NCBI RefSeq assembly: GCF_023585825.1
Contig: NZ_CP097751.1
Coordinates: 124,001-188,000, forward strand
Source: Candidatus Blochmanniella camponoti
GTDB taxonomy: Bacteria; Pseudomonadota; Gammaproteobacteria; Enterobacterales; Enterobacteriaceae
Direction: 5' to 3'
Length of the DNA: 64,000 bases
Numbering within the stretch: position 1 is the first letter of the stretch; each line of letters opens with the position of its first letter. The position numbers were made by a program, and so were the translations under genes. Positions 30,089-39,133 of the stretch are shown here, in pieces. The notes under the pieces are model-generated. The model ran no database searches, was not told the DNA's origin, and saw only the letters and a program-made list of their open reading frames with translations.

Positions 30089-31062
30089 TCTATCCCAGCT
30101 TGATGTAAATCATACATGTTAATTGATCCAACTAATCTTCCTAATTTATCCACTACTGGCGCTGCGGTAATTTTCCTCTGATGCAAAGCTTGTAATGCTA
30201 TACTTGCGCGCCATTCTTTCGGAATACAATATCCAGGCTTAGTCATAGCAATATCAACAGGATCATTAAGTGATTTACCTTGTACTATCCAACGCCTTAA
30301 ATCTCCATCAGTAAATACGCCTGTAACACAATTGTAGTTATCACATACAGCAGTTAACCCAAGACCAGTACGACTTAATTCAAACATAGCATCCATTACT
30401 GTAACTTTCCAAAAAACTTTCGAAATTTGATCTCCAGTACGCATCAAATGATGTACACAATTTAGCAATTGAGCTCCTAATCTACCTCCTGGATGAGATC
30501 GAGCAAATTGTTCTAAACTAAAACCCCTATGTCTCATAAGCGCCATTGTTAATGCATCACCCATCATTAAAGTATTAACTGCGCTTGAAGTGGGAGAAAG
30601 CTCCATAGGGCAGGCTTCTCTTTGTATTTTTATATTAAGAACACATGTAGCTCCTTTAGCTAAAGGAGAGCTAATATCTCCAGTAAATGCGATCACAGGA
30701 ATACCGCTATCCGCTAACAACGGCATCAAAGTTATTATTTCACAAGCACGACCCGAATAAGAAATAAACATTACTACATCTTGTGTTCCAATCATACCCA
30801 AATCACCGTGCAAAGCTTCTGCAGGATGAACAAAAAAAGCCGGAGTACCCGTGCTAGCTAAAGAAGCAGCAATTTTTTTTCCAATATGACCGGATTTACC
30901 TATACCAGAAACAGCAACCTTTCCCGTGCAATCTAACAACATACGACAAGCAAACACAATGCTTTCGTCCAATCTATCTAACATTCTTTGAGCTTCGTTA
31001 ATTTCGATCTCTAAAGTTTCTTTAGCATATTCCAATAACAATGCATCATTAATTATTACCAT
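30085..31062 (-). CDS. gutQ: Arabinose-5-phosphate isomerase, GutQ-type
   Basis: Interconverts ribulose 5-phosphate and arabinose 5-phosphate, the first step to KDO of lipopolysaccharide. SIS domain (about 30-180: VSGIGKSGHIGKKIAASLAS, AEALHGDLGMI, FISYSG, APTSS-like SPTSS) followed by two CBS motifs (about 205-320). The sequence follows E. coli GutQ (VSGIGKSGHIGKKIAATLAS, SRTGLGL, GDLRRWLV) rather than KdsD (VMGMGKSGHIGRKMAATFAS). The ATG at 31062 is preferred over the in-frame TTG at 31071. 325 residues against 321. Either isozyme can supply KDO precursor in E. coli; here GutQ probably does the job. The kdsD label is the alternative. Confidence 0.9.
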   Translation of the reverse strand: MVIINDALLLEYAKETLEIEINEAQRMLDRLDESIVFACRMLLDCTGKVAVSGIGKSGHIGKKIAASLASTGTPAFFVHPAEALHGDLGMIGTQDVVMFISYSGRACEIITLMPLLADSGIPVIAFTGDISSPLAKGATCVLNIKIQREACPMELSPTSSAVNTLMMGDALTMALMRHRGFSLEQFARSHPGGRLGAQLLNCVHHLMRTGDQISKVFWKVTVMDAMFELSRTGLGLTAVCDNYNCVTGVFTDGDLRRWIVQGKSLNDPVDIAMTKPGYCIPKEWRASIALQALHQRKITAAPVVDKLGRLVGSINMYDLHQAGIE

Positions 31063-31551
31063 AATTATCAAAATGATAAATATAAGATCTATAATACCAT
31101 AAACAACTCATATTGAATATAAGTTACATCCTTCTTATAACATTGAAATATGTATATCTGCGGGATATAATACAAATAACAAACATTCTAAAATATACTC
31201 TATCTTAGAGTAACACAAACCCAACAAAAAACACAAAATAACATTCCGTATCAAAATAATTAATATTTACAAATACTGTAATCAACGTTAAATACATCAC
31301 AAAAATATAATTTGAAATTAACGATCACCATATTATATTAATTTTATTAAATTACAATAATATTATAAATATGATATTTCATATTCCATTTTTATAAATA
31401 AGAAGTAATAATGCTTTTGTTTTTATAAACTCATTACCTCTGATACTTTATTTAGAAAATGAAGTATCTTACTTATTTATGTATTTAAATATTACACGCG
31501 TTTTCTATGTAATGAAAAATAAATATTTTTAAAAACCAACAATCATCAAAT
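31063..31551. other. tmaR-gutQ intergenic region
   Basis: 489 AT-rich bases between two minus-strand genes. No gene, tRNA or long palindrome seen; presumably holds the gutQ promoter. Confidence 0.45.
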
Positions 31552-31875
31552 CTAATCAATTGTAGATTCTTTAAAATTTTTTAATTTTTTTGACAACTCA
31601 CGACGCTCTTTTGATAACTCTGCATTTTTTATAATATATTCATCTACTCGATCTTCATAATCATTACGCATATTAGCAATAATAACTTGTATCCCTTCTA
31701 TAGAAGTTTCAGACTTAATATAATCACTTAAATCACCCAGCAATAACACTCTTTTTTGATTATCACGAATTTTTTTTTCATTATCAACAATTTCTCGTTG
31801 CAGTTTATTTTTACGACGGAATATACGCACAAATTCTAATACATCATAAAATGATTGATTAACATCATCTCTCAT
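31552..31875 (-). CDS. tmaR: PTS system regulator TmaR (YeeX, DUF496)
   Basis: Small coiled-coil protein that in E. coli clusters at a cell pole and sequesters PTS enzyme I. It is very close to E. coli Yee[33 protein letters not shown], then [20 protein letters not shown]. The tyrosine of DYEDR corresponds to E. coli Tyr72, reported as the phosphorylated residue controlling localisation. About 107 residues against 109. I start at 31875, since AGGA is seven bases upstream; an ATG two codons earlier is too close to it. Nearly all charged and predicted helical. Beside sbcB as in E. coli, and in the same window as manXYZ. Confidence 0.94.
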   Translation of the reverse strand: MRDDVNQSFYDVLEFVRIFRRKNKLQREIVDNEKKIRDNQKRVLLLGDLSDYIKSETSIEGIQVIIANMRNDYEDRVDEYIIKNAELSKERRELSKKLKNFKESTID

Positions 31876-32145
31876 AATCATATCCTATTTATATTTATTG
31901 CAAACATCCTGATATTAAAACTTCACATCCCTAATTAAATCAAACTAAAGATTAATATAACAAACATTATCAGTATCATGTAATGTCATTATATATTGTA
32001 AATATTTATGATTAGACTATTAATAACAATAATAAATTAAAACACCCATATATAATACATACATATATACAATCAAATCTAATTAAATTATTATAATTTT
32101 AATAAATAATTTGATGATTATTCAATCAAAACAGATCACATCATT

Positions 32146-33648
32146 ATGCTAATACGTGTTAATGTTACACAACCTAGTTTTTTTATTTATGATTATGAAA
32201 CTTTTGGCATCAATCCAGCGCTAGATAGACCAGCGCAATTTGCCGGAATTCGTACGAATAACGCATTAAAACCTATAGAAAAAGAAGAAGTCTTCTTCTG
32301 TCGCTTATCAAATGATTATCTCCCCGATCCACAATCTGTCCTCATTACAGGAATCGTTCCTCAAGATACTTTACGTCATGGATTGATTGAATCTGAGTTC
32401 GCTCGTCGTATTCATCAATTATTTTGTATCCCTAAAACTTGTATTCTTGGATACAATAATATTCATTTTGACGATGAATTCAGTAGAAACATTTTTTATA
32501 GAAATTTTCATGACCCTTACTTATGGGCTTATCAGCGAGGAAATTCCCGATGGGACTTATTACATGTACTACGCGCCTGTTATTCACTATGTCCAAATGG
32601 TATTACATGGCCATTGAACACTCAAAATAAACCCAGCTTTCGTCTAAAAGATTTAACACAAGCAAATGCTATAAAACATCTCAGCGCACACGACGCTATG
32701 TCGGATGTATACGCTACTTTAGAATTAACAAAATTAATAAAAAAGGCTCAGCCACAATTATTTCAATTTCTATTTGATCATCGTACCAAATATCAATTGC
32801 AAAAAATAATCGATCTAGATACCATGAACCCTCTGATATTTATAATGAATAAAATAAATAATAAATACAAAAATTTTATAACTTATATAGCTCCAATCGC
32901 TCGACATCCCATAAATCCTAACATTTTAATAGCATGTGATCTAAATGGTAATATAGATACTTTAGTTAATTTAAATATCAATACGATATATCAAGAATTA
33001 TACTCTAATCACGTAACGATATATGATATTTTTAAAAAAATACCACTACGATTGATTCGATTAAATGCGTGCCCCATATTAATACCGATAGACTTTTTTA
33101 AAAAAAACAATATTAACACTACTTATACCATGCAACTCTTCACAAACTATCAATACTGTTTAAAAAGCTTGAATTTTATTAGAATTCATGAAAATAGCGT
33201 CTGTCTACGTAATAAAATAAACACACTATATACCATTATAGAATCTTACATAAATCAACAAAATCTATATAACAATCTTCATGTAGACAGTCAACTATAT
33301 CACAAATTCTTCAATAATTCTGATCGCAAAATAATTGAAAGTATCCGTAGAACTCATTCAAAAGACTTGAAAAATTTATGCACTGACCACGTTGATACTC
33401 GTTTAAAACCACTCTTATTTTACTATAGAGCCCGAAATTTTCCTAATACTTTAAATTACCAAGAACAAAAAAAATGGTTGAACTATAAAAAAAACAAATT
33501 ATTTAATAAAAATCAATCAAAATCTTATAGCGACAAACTGAATCAACTTCTGTCAATCTATAAATATAATGACCAAAAAATTACACTTTTACATTCATTA
33601 CAAAAATATTATCAATATCTTTATGAAGCTTATTTTAATTTTCATTAA
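32146..33648 (+). CDS. sbcB: Exodeoxyribonuclease I
   Basis: 3'-5' single-strand DNA exonuclease used in recombination and mismatch repair. DnaQ-fold catalytic motifs are visible: DYETFG (Asp16, Glu18), LGYNNIHFDDEF, and HDAMSDVYAT (Exo III motif). RARNFP and the C-terminal helical domain follow. 500 residues against 475; the C-terminal half is Asn/Lys/Ile-rich and less conserved than the exonuclease domain. Divergent from tmaR. Retention is notable in a genome that also holds long palindromes. Confidence 0.95.
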   Translation: MLIRVNVTQPSFFIYDYETFGINPALDRPAQFAGIRTNNALKPIEKEEVFFCRLSNDYLPDPQSVLITGIVPQDTLRHGLIESEFARRIHQLFCIPKTCILGYNNIHFDDEFSRNIFYRNFHDPYLWAYQRGNSRWDLLHVLRACYSLCPNGITWPLNTQNKPSFRLKDLTQANAIKHLSAHDAMSDVYATLELTKLIKKAQPQLFQFLFDHRTKYQLQKIIDLDTMNPLIFIMNKINNKYKNFITYIAPIARHPINPNILIACDLNGNIDTLVNLNINTIYQELYSNHVTIYDIFKKIPLRLIRLNACPILIPIDFFKKNNINTTYTMQLFTNYQYCLKSLNFIRIHENSVCLRNKINTLYTIIESYINQQNLYNNLHVDSQLYHKFFNNSDRKIIESIRRTHSKDLKNLCTDHVDTRLKPLLFYYRARNFPNTLNYQEQKKWLNYKKNKLFNKNQSKSYSDKLNQLLSIYKYNDQKITLLHSLQKYYQYLYEAYFNFH

Positions 33649-33663
33649 AAATTAGTTTTTAAT
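33644..33663 (+). terminator. AT-only hairpin with T-run at the sbcB stop
   Basis: ATTAAAAA (33644-33651) / TTTTTAAT (33656-33663), 4-base loop, then TTTTT. It overlaps the sbcB stop codon. Intrinsic-terminator shape but without G-C pairs. Confidence 0.45.
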
Positions 33664-33933
33664 TTTTTCATATATACATAATGCGGTATACTTTAATCTA
33701 AACTAGAATATATGAAAAAATTTGCAAAAAAAAATCACATAATATATGCTAAAAATATACACTATAATACATATATGTCATACAAACATACGCAATATAT
33801 ATAACTACATATTTAAATTGTTGCATAATTACTTCTCAACTATGCACGCTAATATTTTAAAATAATTTTTAATTTAATTAAAACATTAATTATATACGTA
33901 CATAAATAAAGTAACTTTTATAACATTCAACCC

Positions 33934-33962
33934 TATACAAATTTAATTATATCCGTTATAAT
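33934..33962 (+). promoter_or_regulatory. Predicted sigma-70 promoter of the his operon
   Basis: -10 TATAAT (33957-33962, consensus), 17-base spacer, -35 TATACA (33934-33939, 4 of 6). The predicted start near 33969 would give a leader of about 37 bases before the relic leader peptide, similar to the enterobacterial arrangement. Confidence 0.6.
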
Positions 33963-34005
33963 ACTAAAGCAATAAAAAATTTTCAATAGGAAGACTGTAC
34001 TTCAT

Positions 34006-34035
34006 ATGTTAATTTATCATCATTACCCTGACTAA
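34006..34035 (+). CDS. hisL: Relic his operon leader peptide
   Basis: A 9-codon frame M-L-I-Y-H-H-Y-P-D-stop, 133 bases before hisG. The E. coli leader ends in seven His followed by P-D-stop. Here two His remain (CAT CAT), flanked by TAT and TAC, which are one C-to-T change from His codons CAT and CAC; P-D-stop is kept exactly. An AGGA (33988-33991) lies 14 bases upstream, rather far. I read it as a decayed attenuation leader. It may or may not still be translated. Confidence 0.7.
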   Translation: MLIYHHYPD

Positions 34036-34167
34036 ATCCTTCAAACACATTTAACAATAGAAACCATTTTCATATTTTATTTATTAAAAATATCAAAGGT
34101 ACTTCTGTTGCAAGAATTTTAAAAAAGTATTTAGTAATGGAAAATTGTTGACATAAGGTAAAATATC

Positions 34168-35067
34168 ATGCTGGATAGATCGCGATTACGAATAGCAATG
34201 CAAAAATCAGGAAGATTGAGCAAAGAATCCCAACAGCTTCTTGAACAATGTGGGATTAAAATTAATTTACAACAACAACGTTTATTAGCGTTTGCGGAAA
34301 ACATGGCTATCGATATAATGCGAGTGCGCGATGATGATATTCCTGGTTTAGTTATGGACGGTATAGTAGATTTAGGTATTATCGGAGAAAATGTATTAGA
34401 AGAAGCATTATTAACGAGACGATCGCAAGGAGATAATCCTTGTTACATTATGTTACTCCGATTAGATTTTGGAGATTGTCGATTATCTATGGCCTTACCT
34501 ATAGATGAACCATGGAACGGTCCAAAATCCTTACAAGGAAAACGAATTGCCACTTCATACCCACATCTTCTGAAACAATATTTAGATAAATTAGGTATTC
34601 ATTTTAAATCTTGTTTACTAAATGGCTCAGTAGAAGTAGCACCACGCGCTGGATTAGCAGATGCAATTTGTGATCTAGTGTCTACCGGAGCTACGTTAGA
34701 AGCTAATGGATTACATGAAGTAGAAGTAATCTATCGATCTAGAGCATGTCTTATTCAACGATCTGGAGAATTATCCAACATAAAACAATCACTAATAAAC
34801 AAATTAATAATTCGTATTCAAGGAGTAATCCAAGCCCGGGGATCTAAATACATCATGCTGCATGCCCCTGCTGAACAACTAGAGGAAATTATTAATTTAC
34901 TACCCGGAGCAGAAAGCCCAACAGTATTGCCATTAGCAGGCAATCAACATCGTGTAGCAATATACATGGTAAGTAATGAAACATTATTTTGGGAAACAAT
35001 GGAAAATTTAAAAAATCTTGGAGCTAGTTCTATTTTAGTATTACCAATAGAAAAAATGATGGAATAA
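34168..35067 (+). CDS. hisG: ATP phosphoribosyltransferase
   Basis: First and feedback-inhibited step of histidine synthesis: ATP + PRPP to phosphoribosyl-ATP. Long form with the C-terminal regulatory domain (about 225-299, with [15 protein letters not shown]), as in enterobacteria; 299 residues, same as E. coli. Key signatures include [16 protein letters not shown] and the PRPP loop [14 protein letters not shown] (about 171-184). AAGGT precedes the ATG. First gene of hisGDCBHAFI. With the attenuator gone, allosteric inhibition through this domain may be the remaining control point. Confidence 0.97.
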   Translation: MLDRSRLRIAMQKSGRLSKESQQLLEQCGIKINLQQQRLLAFAENMAIDIMRVRDDDIPGLVMDGIVDLGIIGENVLEEALLTRRSQGDNPCYIMLLRLDFGDCRLSMALPIDEPWNGPKSLQGKRIATSYPHLLKQYLDKLGIHFKSCLLNGSVEVAPRAGLADAICDLVSTGATLEANGLHEVEVIYRSRACLIQRSGELSNIKQSLINKLIIRIQGVIQARGSKYIMLHAPAEQLEEIINLLPGAESPTVLPLAGNQHRVAIYMVSNETLFWETMENLKNLGASSILVLPIEKMME

Positions 35068-35071
35068 TATT

Positions 35072-36403
35072 ATGATTTCTCATGAGCATCCTATATCTAT
35101 TTATTGGAATGATTGTTCCAAATCTGAACAAAAAACACTACTTACCCGTCCAATAAATAACAAATTAAACGATATTTATATGAATGTTAAAAATATACTT
35201 ACAAAAGTTTATAACGAAGGCGATCGTGCTTTATTTAAGTTTAATTTTGATTTTGACAACGTACAAACTACACAATTACAAATCCCAACTGAAATTATCA
35301 TGAATTCCGGGCATAACTTGTCTTATGAAATAAAACAAGCAATACATACCGCCATGACCAATATAACACGATTTCATCAAGCACAATGTTATTCAGAAGT
35401 AATCGTGGAAACCCTTCCAGGCGTATATTGCCAACAAATTATTCGCCCATTAAATATTGTTGGACTATATGTACCAGGAGGAACTGCGCCGCTGTTGTCA
35501 ACAGTAATGATGTTAGGTATCCCAGCTCGTATTGCGAAATGTAAACGTGTAATATTATGTTCCCCCCCCCCAATTCCGGACGTAATTATGTATACCGCAC
35601 AACTTTGCGGTATTGATGAAATTTATCAAGTAGGAGGTAGTCAAGCTATAGCCGCTATGGGATTTGGCACTGAGTCTATTCCGAAAGTAGATAAGATATT
35701 TGGACCAGGTAATATGTGGGTTACAGAAGCAAAACGACAAATTAACCTTGCTCCGAATGGAGCTGCTATTGATATGCTAGCTGGACCTTCCGAAATATTA
35801 ATTATTGCAGATAATACGGCTAATCCTATTTTTATCGCAGCCGATCTTTTATCACAGTCAGAGCACGGACCTGATTCACATGTAATACTTATAACACCCC
35901 ACTCGTACATTGCAGAACAAACAAAACAAGAGCTACATAAACAAGTAAAAATACTACCACGAAATGATATAATTCATAATGTATTATTGAATAGTCGCAT
36001 GATTATTACTAACAATTTAATGGAATGTTTTTCTATCAGTAATAGTTATGCTCCAGAACATTTGATTATTCAAATTGAAAATGCATCAGATTATTTACAT
36101 TACATCACGAATGCCGGATCAATATTCCTTGGAAATTGGTCTCCGGAAACTGCTGGAGATTATGCAAGCGGGCCTAATCACGTCTTACCTACATACGGGC
36201 GCGCAGTTACCACATCTGGTCTAGGAGTTATAGATTTTCAAAAAAGAATGTCGGTACAACAATTAACCCAAAATGGATTATTGCAACTATCATCAACCAT
36301 TACGACATTAACACAAATCGAACAATTAAAAGCTCATGAATACGCCATAACACATCGTATAAACTATATAAAGGAACAAAATGAACGTTCGTTACTTGGC
36401 TAG
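35072..36403 (+). CDS. hisD: Histidinol dehydrogenase
   Basis: Last two oxidations, histidinol to histidine, zinc-dependent. Conserved PGGTAPLLSTVMM, KIFGPGNMWVTEAKR, IDMLAGPSEI, SQSEHGPDS (zinc/active-site region) and SYAPEHL. 443 residues against 434. Four bases after hisG; overlaps hisC by 23. It contains a run of ten C (35562-35571) coding for S-P-P-P, remarkable in such AT-rich DNA; the frame is intact through it. Confidence 0.97.
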   Translation: MISHEHPISIYWNDCSKSEQKTLLTRPINNKLNDIYMNVKNILTKVYNEGDRALFKFNFDFDNVQTTQLQIPTEIIMNSGHNLSYEIKQAIHTAMTNITRFHQAQCYSEVIVETLPGVYCQQIIRPLNIVGLYVPGGTAPLLSTVMMLGIPARIAKCKRVILCSPPPIPDVIMYTAQLCGIDEIYQVGGSQAIAAMGFGTESIPKVDKIFGPGNMWVTEAKRQINLAPNGAAIDMLAGPSEILIIADNTANPIFIAADLLSQSEHGPDSHVILITPHSYIAEQTKQELHKQVKILPRNDIIHNVLLNSRMIITNNLMECFSISNSYAPEHLIIQIENASDYLHYITNAGSIFLGNWSPETAGDYASGPNHVLPTYGRAVTTSGLGVIDFQKRMSVQQLTQNGLLQLSSTITTLTQIEQLKAHEYAITHRINYIKEQNERSLLG

Positions 36404-37457
36404 GAATAATATATTAACTCTTAAACCTTATCAATCTGCTAGAAAATGTACACATTCAGGTAACATATGGCTGAACGCTAATGAATTTCCAATTGCTCCC
36501 GACTATCATTTTCGTTATGAAAAAATTCATAGATATCCTACTTGTCAACCACAAGAAGTAATCAACAATTATGCTTATTATGCCGGGGTTCGATCTGATC
36601 AAATTTTAGTGTCAAGAGGAGCCGATGAAAGTATTGAATTATTAATGAAAGTTTTTTGTAATCCTGGAAAAGACGTTATTATATTTTGCCCGCCGACATA
36701 CGGTATGTATAAAACCACTGCAGAAATTTTAGGAATTAATTATCGGATTATACCTAAAAAGAAAAACTGGCAACTTGATTTAGCATCCATTGAATCACAA
36801 CTAAATAATGTTAAATTAATTTATATTTGTAACCCAAACAACCCTACTGGTAACATTATTCATTTAAATAGTTTAAAAAAGTTATTAAACATTATTCAAA
36901 ACCGAGCGTTATTAGTAACCGATGAAGCATATATTGATTTTTGCCCGGACGCAAGCCTAGTACGTTGGCTATCAATGTATCCTCATCTAGTTATCTTAAG
37001 AACTTTATCTAAAGCTTTCGCGTTAGCAGGATTGCGCTGTGGTTTCACTTTAGCTAATCCAGAAATTATTAAATTATTAGAAAAAGTGATCGCACCATAC
37101 CCATTGTCTACTCCGGTAATTGATATCGCAGAACAAGCTCTAACCCCTGCAAGCATACAATACACCCAGAATAGAATAGCTACAGTCAATACAAATCGAA
37201 ACATTTTAATTACGGGCTTAAAACAATGTTCTTGTGTTCAACAAGTATTTAATAGTAACGCTAATTATGTATTGGTTAAATTCAATCCAAAATATCAGGT
37301 TTTTAAGACATTGTTGCATCAAGGTATAGTTTTAAGAGATCAAAGCAATCAACCAGGATTAGTTAATTGCTTGCGTATCACTGTCGGCACATATAATGAA
37401 TGCAAACACGTAGTTTCTGTTTTAAAAAAATTACATGTTACATCATTATCTATATAG
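36381..37457 (+). CDS. hisC: Histidinol-phosphate aminotransferase
   Basis: PLP enzyme converting imidazole acetol phosphate to histidinol phosphate. Class I/II aminotransferase fold with NPNNPTGN (substrate region), DEAYIDF, and the PLP lysine in LRTLSKAFALAGLRCG. 358 residues against 356. ATG 36381 lies inside the end of hisD, with AAGGAA about six bases upstream, implying coupled translation. Confidence 0.97.
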   Translation: MNVRYLARNNILTLKPYQSARKCTHSGNIWLNANEFPIAPDYHFRYEKIHRYPTCQPQEVINNYAYYAGVRSDQILVSRGADESIELLMKVFCNPGKDVIIFCPPTYGMYKTTAEILGINYRIIPKKKNWQLDLASIESQLNNVKLIYICNPNNPTGNIIHLNSLKKLLNIIQNRALLVTDEAYIDFCPDASLVRWLSMYPHLVILRTLSKAFALAGLRCGFTLANPEIIKLLEKVIAPYPLSTPVIDIAEQALTPASIQYTQNRIATVNTNRNILITGLKQCSCVQQVFNSNANYVLVKFNPKYQVFKTLLHQGIVLRDQSNQPGLVNCLRITVGTYNECKHVVSVLKKLHVTSLSI

Positions 37458-37473
37458 ATAAATAGGAGCGCTC

Positions 37474-38544
37474 ATGAATCATAAAGTTTTATTTATAGAT
37501 CGTGATGGAACCTTAATTAATGAACCAAAAGACAATTTTCAAATTGATTCTTTAGACAAATTCTCATTGGAACCATATGTGATTCCTGCTCTTATAGCGT
37601 TGAAAAATATAGGTTTTGAATTTGTTATAGTTACTAATCAAAATGGATTAGGAAGTGCTTCATTTCCTAGAGAAAAATTTGATAAACCACATCATCTAAT
37701 GATTCAAATATTTCAATCTCAGGGTATTAAATTCAATCAAATACTAATTTGCCCTCATCTTCCTGAAGAACAATGTAGTTGCCGTAAACCAAAAACTGCA
37801 TTAGTAAATTCTTGGCTAATCGATAACAAATTAAATAAATTTAATAGTTATGTTATCGGGGATCGAAATACTGATATGATTTTAGCAACTAATATGGATA
37901 TTCAAGGAATACAATATAATCGTACTAATTTTGGTTGGAAAAAAATTAAAAACTATTTAACGCAACGTCACAGATCAGCACATGTTCATCGCATCACTGA
38001 AGAAACTAATATAGATGTCACGATATGGTTAGATCAAAATAATAAAAGTTACATTAATACTGGAATTAATTTTTTTAATCATATGTTACAACAAATAGCT
38101 GTGCATGCTGGATTATGCATGAATATTACGGCAAAAGGCGATTTACATGTAGATGATCATCATACTGTAGAAGATACAGCTTTAACATTAGGAAAAGCTT
38201 TAAACACTGCGTTGGGCAACAAATGTGGCATTGGAAGATTTGGATTTACCTTGCCTATGGATGAAAGTATTGCGCAATGTGTATTAGATCTTTCTGGACG
38301 GACATACTTTTACTATGAAGCTAACTATACTTTTCAAAAAATAGGAGATCTCAGCACTGAAATGATAGAACATTTTTTTCGTTCATTATCTTCAAAAATG
38401 GGTTGCACTTTACATTTACAAGCAACTGGCAAAAATGATCATCATAAAGCAGAAAGTTTATTTAAATCTTTCGGACGATCATTACGTCAAGCCATTTACA
38501 TAGACAATAATAACATACCAAGCTCTAAAGGAACATTGCTATGA
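37474..38544 (+). CDS. hisB: Bifunctional histidinol-phosphatase / imidazoleglycerol-phosphate dehydratase
   Basis: Fusion as in enterobacteria. N-terminal HAD phosphatase (about 1-165) with DRDGTL (Asp9, Asp11), TNQNGLG and a CxH/CxC zinc-type loop ([15 protein letters not shown]). C-terminal dehydratase (about 166-356) with [14 protein letters not shown] and HFFRSL...[12 protein letters not shown] metal-binding histidines. 356 residues against 355. AGGAG precedes the ATG. Its stop overlaps the hisH start (ATGA). Confidence 0.97.
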   Translation: MNHKVLFIDRDGTLINEPKDNFQIDSLDKFSLEPYVIPALIALKNIGFEFVIVTNQNGLGSASFPREKFDKPHHLMIQIFQSQGIKFNQILICPHLPEEQCSCRKPKTALVNSWLIDNKLNKFNSYVIGDRNTDMILATNMDIQGIQYNRTNFGWKKIKNYLTQRHRSAHVHRITEETNIDVTIWLDQNNKSYINTGINFFNHMLQQIAVHAGLCMNITAKGDLHVDDHHTVEDTALTLGKALNTALGNKCGIGRFGFTLPMDESIAQCVLDLSGRTYFYYEANYTFQKIGDLSTEMIEHFFRSLSSKMGCTLHLQATGKNDHHKAESLFKSFGRSLRQAIYIDNNNIPSSKGTLL

Positions 38545-39130
38545 ATATAGTTATTATAGACACCAACTGCTCTAATTTATTATCTGTAAAAACCATGCTG
38601 CATAGATTAGGACATAACCCAATAATAAGTGACAGAGCTGATGTTATATCTCAGGCGGACAAACTGTTTTTACCAGGAGTAGGCGCTGCTTCATCCGCAA
38701 TGAAACAATTAAAAAAAAAAATCTAATTACATTGATACAAAATTGTACTAAACCAATATTAGGTATTTGTTTAGGAATGCAATTATTTGGATCCATAAGT
38801 TCTGAAAATAATGGTGTAAATACTTTAAACATTATTCATACACCTGTTAAACGTATGCAATACCACGATTTGCCCCTGCCACATATGGGGTGGAACACTA
38901 TTACTATTCCGAAAAAACATTTTTTATTTTATGGTATAAAAGAGAATGATTATTTTTATTTTGCACATAGTTATTTCATGGAAATATGTTCTGCAACAAT
39001 TTCTCAAACAAATTACGGACAATTATTTAGTTCAGTTATAAACTACAAAAATTTTTTTGGTGTACAATTTCATCCAGAAAAATCAGGAATGCCTGGGCAA
39101 CAATTAATAAAAAATTTTTTGGAGATATAA
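38541..39130 (+). CDS. hisH: Imidazole glycerol phosphate synthase glutaminase subunit, split by a frameshift at an A11 tract
   Basis: Class I glutamine amidotransferase that feeds ammonia to HisF. The frame from 38541 runs 61 codons and stops at 38724-38726, just after eleven A (38711-38721). The rest (to 39130) is in another frame. With one extra A the reading becomes [15 protein letters not shown], which aligns without a gap to E. coli V-R-E-R-E-L-F-D-L-I-K-A-C-T-Q, and the total is 196 residues, the E. coli length. The catalytic Cys (GICLGMQ), His and Glu (QFHPEKSG) are all in the second part. Neighbours and the second half look fully selected. Rescue by polymerase slippage is likely; a true pseudogene is the alternative. 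Confidence 0.9.
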
Positions 39131-39133
39131 TTT

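Larger units (their letters stand above)
33649..34167. other. sbcB-hisG region with his promoter and leader
   Basis: 519 bases. The first 280 hold only the sbcB end hairpin and AT-rich sequence. A promoter (33934-33962) and a relic his leader peptide (34006-34035) follow. After the leader I find only an A/T stem (34072-34078 / 34087-34093) and no G-C-rich attenuator with a T-run. AAGGT precedes hisG. Confidence 0.6.

Noticed and set aside
38732..39130. Second half of hisH as an independent gene from TTG 38732
   Set aside because: No ribosome binding site at the TTG and it would lack the first beta strands of the amidotransferase fold; continuity with the first half across the A tract is residue for residue.
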